Below are positions 49,997 through 59,461 of a DNA stretch of 64,000 nt, piece by piece. The translations under genes and the position numbers were made by a program. The notes under the pieces were generated by a model. That model was not told the DNA's origin. It worked only from the letters and a program-made list of their open reading frames with translations, and made no database searches. The DNA lies in contig CM052357.1 of the NCBI GenBank assembly GCA_028551475.1, positions 7,921,931 to 7,985,930 of the forward strand, in the 5' to 3' direction. Source of the DNA: Casuarina equisetifolia (Eukaryota; Streptophyta; Magnoliopsida; Fagales; Casuarinaceae). Position 1 is the first letter of the stretch. Each line of letters begins with the position of its first letter.

Positions 49997-50573
49997 TATT
50001 AGAAATTGAATGGCCCAACTAAAACACAGAACTGTGCAATAGTGAGTTGTTAGCGGAAGCTTATAAAGCTAGACTCTCATGTTGCCTTACCCAATGTGGG
50101 ACTGGATATTTTAATCCTCCAACACTCTCCCGTAGTTTCACGTTGGGCGCGGTGAGAGGTGGGGCCAATCTAGAGGGACCACACCAAGGTAGGCAGGACA
50201 CAGGGCTGGCTCTGATACCATATTAGAAATTGAATGGCCCAACTAAAACACAGAACTGTGCAATAGTGGGTTGCTAGTGGAAGCTTATAAGGCCAGGCTC
50301 TCCTGTCGCCTTACCCAATGTGGGACTAGATATTTTAATCCTCCAACACTCCCCCGCAGTCTCACGTTGGGCGCGGTGAGAGGGTGGGATCAGTCTAGAG
50401 GGACCACACCAAGGTAGGCAGGACACAAGGCCGGCTCCAATACCATATTAGAAATTGAAAGGCCCAACTAAAATGCAGAACTGTGCTATAGTGGGTTGCT
50501 AGTGGAAGCTTATAAGGTCATGCTCTCCTGTCGCCTTATCCAATGTGGGACTGGATATTTTAATCCTCTAACA
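49997..50573 (-). mobile_element. Tandem TRIM (miniature LTR retrotransposon) array: three LTRs, two internal parts
   Basis: Three 128-bp LTRs (49997-50124, 50221-50348, 50446-50573) alternate with internal parts of 96 and 97 bp. On the minus strand each LTR begins TGTTRGAGGATT. Each internal part starts with a primer-binding site (TGGTATCAGAGCC at 50220; TGGTATTGGAGCC at 50445) and ends in a purine-rich tract (GGGAGAG or GGGGGAG). No protein is encoded, as expected for a TRIM, which depends on enzymes from other elements. Flanks GCTAC (49992-49996) and ACTAC (50574-50578) look like a 5-bp target duplication with one change. Neighbouring LTRs differ at about 9 of 128 sites (about 7%). Confidence 0.87.
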
Positions 50574-50578
50574 ACTAC

Positions 50579-51233
50579 AACTACCCATGTTGCTTTTCAC
50601 AAACTAGAAAAGCCACCCAAACCCTAGGCTTTGCTTTTTATTTCATCTTTGAACCCTACTATTCCTTGAAAGAACTATAAATCCCACACTATGTGATATT
50701 TTCTTGCCTTTTCCACCAATAACCTCACCTGCCTATCCCAAAATCTTGAAAACGGCCAGTGTGGTTAATTTACCTACCCTAAAGAAGCTTGAAGCACTTG
50801 TTAGGTAAATCTTCATACTTAATAGAAGCTTTTTGGTAATATCTACTGTTAACAAACGGATACTATCACAAATGTCCCAAGAATATGTTTGTTTTCCCAA
50901 GTTAGACTACTAATTGAAATATACCTAGTTGCTCTTCTTGGAAAAGCACTGGTTCATGACCAATCCTATTATCTTTCTGACTTTCAGTCTCCAGGCTTTT
51001 CCTAGTTGAGTATCCTTTGAATATTGAGTTGTCCTGCAAGTGAAGACAAAAAGCCTGCCAGGTACTTAGGGCATACTGCTATAACATGTAACCTACAATT
51101 TTTTGCAGAAAACATATTGGTGCACCGTGTTAGGTATCATGCCTGCATCAAATTTTTAGCTATTTGAAAAAAGGAACAGTATAGAGAATACGGTACTCGT
51201 GGATAATTTTCCAGCCAAAATCATCTAAGTTCT
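50579..51233. other. Relic-rich spacer, nothing recognised
   Basis: I see no coding, RNA or repeat signal that can be named here. Confidence 0.4.
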
Positions 51234-51365
51234 CACCTCTGCAGGAGATACCTGCTACATATCCTTCCAAGGTCAAAATTTTCTGTAATGACGCTGCAGC
51301 AGTCTGGAGCACATGCTTTACCACCTGTCTAGGCCGAAATTTTGTAGCTTCCAACTTCATAGCTC
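51234..51365 (-). pseudogene. Single-exon fragment of a histidine kinase 5-like (AHK5/CKI2) gene
   Basis: On the minus strand a TTCTTTAG acceptor is followed by 132 bp encoding [20 protein letters not shown] and [14 protein letters not shown], then a less conserved end before a GTGAGA donor. In AHK5-type hybrid histidine kinases this block follows the phospho-accepting dimerisation region and precedes the ATP-binding N-box. The neighbouring exons, including the MSHEIR block upstream and the GDVLRIRQIL block downstream, are not found within a few kb. It is therefore a captured or left-over exon rather than a working gene. The family call rests on memory of the AHK5 sequence. Confidence 0.6.
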
Positions 51366-52399
51366 CTAAAGAAAAAGGAATCAAATAGAACAAAGTCAGC
51401 ATATCAGAAGAGTGCTTCCATCAATAAGAAGAATTTCTATGCACAAAGTGCCAGACCATGCTTCCTTGGCACATCCAATGCCCATACTATGTATGTACAT
51501 CTTGATACCCATATGTCTGTACAAGCCTATCCATATGGTTAAATACATTTATCAACTTGAAGTCCAGTGTTAATTTTGCCAACTTTGTACCATCCGAACA
51601 CTTTTCGTTGGACAATAGTGTTACTAAAAAATGCAACATTTGATTACATGCACTCGATAGAGTTTTTTTGACTACCCAAAATTGAAAGAATTAGAGATCA
51701 AGAAGTATTTCCTCTAGAAACGATCATGACTGTAAACTTACAAAAACTCACAGTACAAAGAGAATGTGTAATCAGGGGGGGATCATCAAAATATTAATTC
51801 AACTTAAAGTTATTAAGTGATGTAATACTAACTAAAAGACACTATGTACACCTTTCACACATACGTGCGTGGTTTTATGGAACAGATACTGGCAACAATA
51901 TTTGGAAAAGCGGGACGATAAATGTACCCTAGATGCGTGCTCCTACCATCATTGGTTAACAATGAGCAATTCTGAATCTTTAGCCTGTCAATGTGGCTTG
52001 AGCAGATCCTCTTTTTATGCAACCTTATTCGTTAAAAATTGTGAATCTATGCTTAAAATGCATTGCTGGTTTTTCATAACCAATGCCTTTAAGCTTGGGA
52101 CATTAAATTAAGCTCTTTTAATTTATAAGACCCATATACTGCAAGTTGATCCTAGATGGTCTGAAAATAGTCATTTTGCAATGTCTACTGGAATGAGAGC
52201 AAAACTAGAATATCCATCATAGAGAATCTAGCATTAAATTATTACAGTTCATTATTGCTATGTGTTATGCAGAGGAAATCGAAAACCTGATCATCACACA
52301 CAAAAGCTGGAATAGTTCTTGATGGACTACACACCCACTGTAAGTTTTCTTCTCTTTTCCAAGAAAATTTGCCCTTTCTTGGAAAATCAACCCAGAAAT
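51366..52399. other. Relic-rich spacer
   Basis: No gene is supported. The open frame at 51869-52111 (+) shows no recognised motif. Confidence 0.4.
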
Positions 52400-52600
52400 A
52401 TTTTTTGATTCACATAGGAGTTAATCCTTGCTGTGAGATGATTAGTGAGATGATTTAAGCACAAATTTCTCAATTCAGCAATTTGACAACCTTGTGTTTG
52501 GTGTGGTCCAGCAGGTCTAAATTCCTGCAATACTTCAAGGTTTGAAAGCCTTCCCAAGCCTTCGGGCATGCATTCAAGTGCAATGGCTTAGCATAGTAAG
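52400..52600 (-). pseudogene. NLR (CC-NBS-LRR) leucine-rich-repeat scrap
   Basis: The minus strand reads ALECMPEGLGRLSNLEVLQ, EFRPAGPHQTQGCQIAELRN and L. The pattern MPEGLGRLSNLEVL...GFRPA...GC.IAELRNL is typical of late LRRs in RPP13-like plant immune receptors. No NB-ARC, P-loop (GxGGxGKTT) or MHD motif is found nearby, and the frame soon ends. It is a fragment of a dead immune-receptor gene. Confidence 0.6.
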
Positions 52601-52619
52601 CATACATGTATCATTTCCC

Positions 52620-55600
52620 AAAATTCATGGAAAGTCTGATATTAAGGCCTTGGAGAGAGTCAAAAGGAATAACATTAGAAGAAAGGAAAAGAACATGATA
52701 CATATTGCTTTTGAAACTTCCTTAACATGCTATCATTTTTGTTCACAAGATTAATTTACAACAGATGTCATGACAAATATTTCAAACTCTTTTTTAGTGT
52801 TTGAGAGTGACGTACTTGATATAATATAATCCATAACAATTTCTAAGTAGGTACTTGTTATCATCATTTCTTCTATTTGCTTTAGCCATTTGGTACATAC
52901 AGAATAGCGGATTGCAAACGAAAAGACATTTTTCTTTTGGTTAACGGGCACTCGTGGGGTTTCCGTCGCGTTTAGTGTGTCCGGCGTGTGTAAATACCCC
53001 CTTTATTTCTTAGTCCTTGATGCTGATGGGATTGACTTTCTAGTCGTTGAGATAAGAATCAACTAATAAGGACAAGAATCACAACGTGTTAGACTCGGTC
53101 CTCACCATTTGTGAGAAAATGACAATGGAGTATGATTATCCTCATGACTGCTCGGATGCTTGGTCCAAAAGATACTGGAGGCGTGACGAGTGAAAATCCA
53201 AAAGGATGGTTCCCCATAAAGGAGGGGATTCTGGGCTGTTGCATCAACTTTTCATCGAGGGAAAACTGAGGTTGGGTTTAGTTGACAGCCTCGCTCGCGC
53301 ATGATGTTGGTTGTGGCACGGTGGGTGGAAACCATTCTTGTAAGAACTTAGCGCGCTCTCTTGCATCACAAATCACTGGGTTTGGTCCATTTAAACACGT
53401 TTTCGTTGAGTCAAATGGAAAGATAGACTATCATGGTTGTTAAAAACTAGCAAGACAGGTTTTGTTCAACAAGGACAAAACACAGAAAGTAAGACTAGTT
53501 CTTATAGGTCTACGGACAAGGCATCATGTACATAGTCAAATAATACGTTTCCACAACATTTATTATATTAATGTATACAAGCACAAACTTGTATGTAAGC
53601 ATGGATCAGGGTTATAAATTCTACCATTTTCATACATTAAATAATATTTAAGTACTTGAAATCTCTGAGGTTTATAATTATATGATAGATATGTAATTGG
53701 TATAAATTCTCTAAAGATATAAAAGATAAATTATTATTAAAAATCTCATGAACGAAGGAGAATATATTATTCTAATCGGTGGTTGATGGTGACATGAACC
53801 TTTGAATCCAATAAAATCATTTCATCAAAAGGTTGGATGACAATGACCATTTTGAACCAATATTTCGTGTCGGCATCTTCATGATATTTCTGATACTCCA
53901 AGGGTCGATTTGAACCACAAAATCGTGGGACAAGACAATTAATTTTTCTTATATATAGATGTGCTTTGTAATCTGTGAAACTTGTGCTGTGCTTAGCGTT
54001 TTATCTTCTTCCCAGCTTTTCCGAATTAGCTTTCTTTTGTGCTTCTTGTTTTCGGCTCTGCCAATGGATTTCCCAAAGCTTTCTTTGCTTATTTTGTGTC
54101 AGAAAACAAATTCGTGAATCTAAACTCACGGAATTTCTCAGGATTTCACCGCACACACAAAAAGAATATTAGTCAAGTAAAGAACACACAGAAATTACGA
54201 GGTTCGAGATAATTCTTACATCTCCGACCTAAGGAGCAATTCTTCACTATGATGAAGAGGGTTTACAATGCTTATAAAAAATTTATGTTTTCTCTCAATC
54301 ACTCTCAACCTCATACCTAGGTTTTCCCATAAGGTTTTCTTTTATACAAATATCAAAGAAACCCAAATAGAATAGAACTAAGAGACCTAAATAGAATAAG
54401 ATTGAAAAATTCTTATAAACTACTCATAATATAAATATAGTAATTACATAATTACCCTTACTAATTTACTCCAAACTTAACATTTTGCATGTATGATATG
54501 CAACAATGTCATTATCAAAGCGTCTCATGTAATTCACCCAAAGTTGGAGTCTTCTCCTGCGCCTTTGGTGGAAAGGGTTCATAGAACTGGATACAATTTT
54601 CAGCACCCTAGGCACTGGATCAACGGTAAGTTCTTATGCTCTCGAATGAAACTGCTGAGTTTTTGAATTTATTTCCAGTACGGTTTGCTTGATATGCATG
54701 CAAGTTTGCGGAAGCTTTCTTTTTTTGTTCTCTCTCTCTATCTCTCACTCCATCGATGTGTGACCGTCTGTTTGTGGGTGTTTTCTGTTCATAGTTAATT
54801 GAATTACATGCACTTAAGTATTTGAATCGGCCGAGAACTGGCTGAATTGGATTCAAAATTTTTCCTACAATTGTGGAATGACGAAAACCATCTGTTTCTC
54901 TCAACATGCATCGCATTTTCTTGTCTTCGTTTTTGGACCTTGAAAGATATATCTGCATGCGTAAATGTGTTGGCACATCTGCTTGTCATTGATTTGTTAT
55001 ATCTGCTTTGACAAGATGCTATGCTGTATTCCGGAGGGGAGCCCGGGGATGGTGGAGGTGCCAGTGACAAAGGTGGAGTCAGCGGCGGACCACCGGGCGG
55101 AGACACTGTTGTTGAGTCGGCCGCACCATTGCCGGCCAGAACGGACAGAGGACTTGACAGTAGAGCACCCTGATGTGGGCCAGTACCGCGACACCTCATT
55201 GGATCCTGACAGTGTAGGTAGCGCTATGCATGGCTGGGAACGTTGAATGGTTGGTAAGCTTAGCCAAGGTATGGGTAGCTGTAGTAGGGGCACAAGGATT
55301 GAGCAAACAGCCTATGGACACTCAATCAAGCTTGTTGAAATGTGTAGGGTGTAATGTGTTGTGGGTTTTATGGTTTCTAGGTTATTTCCTTAGCATGGCC
55401 CGTTGTTTAACTGACGAGCCCAATAGCCTTTTTTGCTTTGATATACATCATGTGTAAAGCATTCTTATGTAACTAATACAGGTGAATAACAGCCTGAGGG
55501 CAGCCTTCCCACAATTCACTGTTCCGATCACTTGTTTCTAGTCTTTATTCAATACTCATCAGCTCTGCCCTCACAAGAGAGAGCAAAACGTAATAAAGAG

Positions 55601-55798
55601 GAAGGAAATATTGCAACCAACCTGTTTGAACTGGGAGCGGCTTCCTCGAAAAGCCATTCTCTCACTAGCCACCATGGCTTAAAAAAAAAAAAAACGTTTC
55701 ACGGAGTTATTCCTCCCGGAACAGCCCTTGAACAAACCACAGATACGTTCACAGACAGAGCCCCACACCACGCCCGCGTAGCTCATGGCACAAGCAAT
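52620..55798. other. Spacer with unclassified relics
   Basis: No supported gene. The part at 54180-54480 has the feel of an old LTR-element end but no paired end was found. A GC-rich island at 55020-55250 is open in more than one frame without a recognised domain. A poly-A run lies at about 55680. Short open frames at 53975 and 55532 look random. Confidence 0.4.
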
Positions 55799-58512
55799 CT
55801 AGTTATAGAACCAGATTGTTTACCCATAATGTTTTTAATAACATACCATAATCCATGATATCCACTTATCTCTCTCCCTAATTACTGCTCTTGAAAAGAA
55901 CATTTATTTCCTTTTGCGAATAGAAGAGGAGCTAACCACCTTCCCACCTCTCGAAAAGTGATCGAGATCTCGTTTACAAGACATTGAGGGTTTAAAACAT
56001 GCAGAAGGGATCGACAAATGAACCATAAACCATCAAACCTCGAAATATGTTAAGGGTGAAGAATATCTAAATGAACCATAAACCAGAGGTTCATCCGCAA
56101 GGTTCAAACAGGATAGATTTTTACAGATTTCAAACAGCGAAATCTAGTTCCTAGATATTACTAATCGATGGATTTGATTACTTGAGACCTAAACTCGAGT
56201 ATTTGCTGGAGTGGGAAGCACCTCTCTGGCCCCATCAGAATGTGAGCTTCTCATATCTCAGAGGAACAAGTGTTTAAATTCCCCGTTCGCAAGCTGACAA
56301 AGCTGATTGTATGTATGTGTTTCTGCCAAAAAGCAAAAGCTACTTCAGAAAACATAAAAAAGGATCATAACTAAGAGTATACGGGACATAGATAAGAGTA
56401 ATAAGCTACTATCAGATAAGGTATAAATACTAAAAATCTTGAATTTCTTCACAGTACACTTATGTGATGATAATGGCCCCAACATCCAACTAACCCACGC
56501 TACAAGACAAACTAATTAATAGTCTGAACTGGCTTGGTCTTTATGTAATTCTCACTCACAAACTTCTATCTCCATTTGGGGGGGGAGACAGAGAATCCAC
56601 TATAAATACCAGCGGCTGCCAGACTGTTAATTTAGTATCAAGTTTTCATCACACACTAACAAAAGACAAAAATATATAGTTCTGTTAATAGTAAACCACA
56701 GCTTCAGAAAATATAATTCTTTTCTTAATGAGAACCAGACATTAATAAGAAATTAGCATCAAATTTTGAACTAATATGATGCTTACTAAAATTGTTCAAC
56801 TACTGGAGAAGGTATATATATCTGCTAGTCATGAAGCAGAAATTGGAAGAGCAATCTAATAAATAGTGCTCCATTGGTTACATATAAAATGGGAAAAATT
56901 CTCGTGCTTCATTCATAGACAATATATACAAGGGTACTTGGGCATTCTGAAAGCCAATAAACAACCCATCTGTCCTAGGATCACAAATGTATCAACTAGC
57001 TTCTACTAATACTATTAGACGCTTATGGATTCAATTCAAACTTCTGCAGGAGCAATCCTTCACATGGGCCCAAGTAACCGATACAAGAATTTTAAAAAAT
57101 TAGATAAAAGCCATACCGAATGTGTCACCAAAGTTTGTCCATATTTCAGCATGGATGGATTTGTCAGTGTCAGCAATACCAATAACCTCAACAAACTTTG
57201 AGAGGGGGGAGGGAGGAGAGCCTTTGACAACTATCTGGTTCTCATCAGTAGATTTTCCTGTGACAACACCGCCATCAGATCGCAAAACCTGAATCACTGC
57301 CCGAACCCTACGACCAACATACAGGCGCAGCAGCTCTGCATTGACAAAAACTGCAGGGTTTGATGTATCCATCTCCTGAAACCACAAAGGAAAAGTTATA
57401 GTCCAGAGTTTCAATAAGATAATGGGCCAGTGTTAAGTGCAGTCAGCTAGTATAATTACTTTTAGAAATTATGTAAATCAATATCTGCCGACAAAAACAT
57501 TGCCTTTTACAAATGTTTCCAGTAGGACCCAGGAAATAAGAAAAGAAAAACACATAACATTAAGAAAAAGCTCAAAACTACTTTACCCAGGGCAACCACT
57601 CAGCTATGCCTTTTGTATTCCTTGTTTCCTCATCCTTCATTGAAAATTATAAACTACACGTTACCACCAGTGGTATGCATAAAATTTACACTCCGATTGT
57701 AGTAGGAAAAGAACTAGAATGCTGAGGATGTTTTGTCATTTTTATCTAGCCAAGTAGGAGAACTGCAAAATGGGGGACAACTATCTCTTTGCTGTCTTGT
57801 GCCTTAAAGAATGGTTGGCAGAGAAAAAGATGTACATGGCCGAATCATATGAGAAAAGTTCACTGAAACAAAGGTTTACAATTTTGCGCTACTTCCAAAT
57901 ATTATCACCACTAATGCAAGTTCATTGCTCTTAACAAAGTTTAATTTACATTACCATCAGACTCAAACTTCATTCTTTTGAAAAGAGTTATTTGGTCTTC
58001 ACAATCATTTTGTCATTACTCTTTAACTCACTCTTGATTCAATTCTAACAAATCAACATCAGTGGCTGTACACCAAACTGGAGGAATAATTTCTAGTCGT
58101 TATAGTAGCATACTAAGTTCTAATTCATGAGTAGAAAATTGAGTAAATTTCACAGATGGCTGCAGAACAAAAAAATTAAAATAAAAACAGAGAGAATGGG
58201 AAAAGGGACAACAAAGCTTTCGTTTGAAAATGAAAAATGAGAAGAAATAGTCACTAATTAACTGTCTAACAAGCAGTACATCTATACATGAACGAAGATA
58301 CAAAAACACACAGAGTCACACAAATATATTCTCAGTGAAATACCAGAGGATACAACTTTTTACAACCCCTTCAGTTATGAGCTTCCAGCAATCATTTCTC
58401 CAAAATTCGCGGAGATAGGTTTGGAGCTGGCAATGGATCAATTCATGAGGAAGGAAATGTGAACAACTTTAAGCCATCCAATTTTAATTCATAGGGAGGC
58501 CTACTTCTCCAA
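55799..58512. repeat. Segmental duplicate copy B (carries the intact RPA3 gene)
   Basis: This is a direct copy of 41702-42630 plus 48380-49902. Left ends: TCTAG then TATRGAA.CAGATTG. Right ends: CATAGGGAGGCCTACTTCTCCAA. The site equivalent to the Copia insertion is uninterrupted here (TGTATCAACTAGC at 56988-57000), so it is the empty site with a single GTATC. Confidence 0.9.
56258..57372 (-). CDS. RPA3: Replication protein A 14 kDa subunit (RPA3), intact copy
   Basis: RPA3 is the smallest subunit of the RPA heterotrimer that coats single-stranded DNA in replication and repair. Coding exons are 57372-57117 and 56322-56258, joined GT-AG through a split Glu codon; 106 aa, the usual length for plant RPA3. 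The single OB-fold is clear: MDTSNPAVFVNAELLRLYVG, VRAVIQVLRSDGG, STDENQIVVKGSP, FVEVIGIADTD, EIWTNFGDTF and the C-terminal helix YNQLCQLANGEFKHLFL that packs in the trimer core. Three leader bases precede the ATG in this exon; before them a TTTCAG acceptor points to a leader intron (57376-59192). A likely leader exon begins at the CAG|GTAAAG donor at 59193 and faces the PPR gene. No stop or frame problem is seen, in contrast to copy A. Confidence 0.92.
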
Positions 58513-59192
58513 AGATTGTAATCCACGAGGTAAAGTTTAATCCACATATTTAAACTCTCTCTGTCAAATGGACTCTACCACTACCATGAATTTAAAGTCA
58601 TGCAACTCTCAACTCCTACCTTGCTTTACCACATTTTCCTAAGACACTCTCTAGCTACATCCGACCCCCTTTGTCTCTCCACTCATAGGAAGTACTTTAT
58701 TTGGAAAATGAAGAACTTATTCTTCGGCTTTCTACTGCTTCTGAGCATATCATTCCACAGTCCTACCCATGCTTCACTAGTCTTAAAAGCCTTCAAAAGC
58801 ACTCAATTCGAAAAACAAACAATTTCCTTTACAAATGAAACGATCTCAACCAAACCCCTTCTCACGACACAAGTCTCCCTGATTTTCTAGCAAATATAAA
58901 ACCAAAATTCAAAAAAAATCATATAATAATTCTTAAAACAAAAGAAACAGAAACTTTTGGGAGCAAAAACACGGTCTGAAATATAACATCTCAAAAATGC
59001 AACCAAATTTTCAAGTCGTGATGCTTTCTGGAGCGCCGATCACGCTCAGATTATTGTAAATCGCCCTGTTTGGTTGCTGACAAAGAGAGGATATTTAACG
59101 CTCAAGAAAAAGAACTTCGTAACACTATCAGCCACATTTTCCCAGAAATTGAAACTCAGTGCAGTGAGGAACCTATAGTTTGAACCCTTTAC
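57376..59192 (-). other. 5' UTR intron of RPA3
   Basis: The minus-strand donor (AATCAG|GTAAAG) and acceptor (TTTCAG|GAG-ATG) give an intron of about 1.8 kb. Its 3' two thirds lie inside the duplicated unit; its 5' third does not. A plus-strand open frame (58600-58890) lies inside it. Confidence 0.6.
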
Positions 59193-59457
59193 CTGATTCA
59201 CAAAAATGATCGCTGCCCCAAAGGGCTTCGGAAACGCGCAGCTTCAGGAGTGAGAGCGGGAGCGAGAGCGGGAGCGAGAACGAGAAGAAGCGCGGGATTC
59301 TAAGGGCGGTAAAGCGTGTGCGCGAGGGCTTTTGATCAAAATTCTAAGAAGCAACGAGACTAAGAATTAAGCAAAACGACATGTCGTTTCAACTGTCGAC
59401 TAAACGACCGAACCTTCAATAAATTCAAAGGTCTCCAATGGCGAGCGAGCTCCGTCC
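59193..59457. promoter_or_regulatory. Shared bidirectional promoter between RPA3 and the PPR gene
   Basis: The RPA3 leader exon (-) and the PPR start codon (+) are only about 265 bp apart, so the promoters must overlap. The stretch is GC-richer than its surroundings, with repeated GAGCGGGAGCGAGA motifs at 59250-59285. No clear TATA box is seen, as is usual for divergent housekeeping pairs. Confidence 0.6.
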
Positions 59458-59461
59458 ATGA
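59438..59461 (+). promoter_or_regulatory. Upstream mini-ORF overlapping the PPR start codon (ATGA)
   Basis: ATG 59438 opens a seven-codon frame (M-A-S-E-L-R-P) whose TGA at 59459-59461 overlaps the main ATG at 59458-59460. If the transcript starts upstream of 59438, ribosomes would finish the mini-ORF exactly on the main start. The context of the upstream ATG (CCAATGG) is reasonable. Confidence 0.55.
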
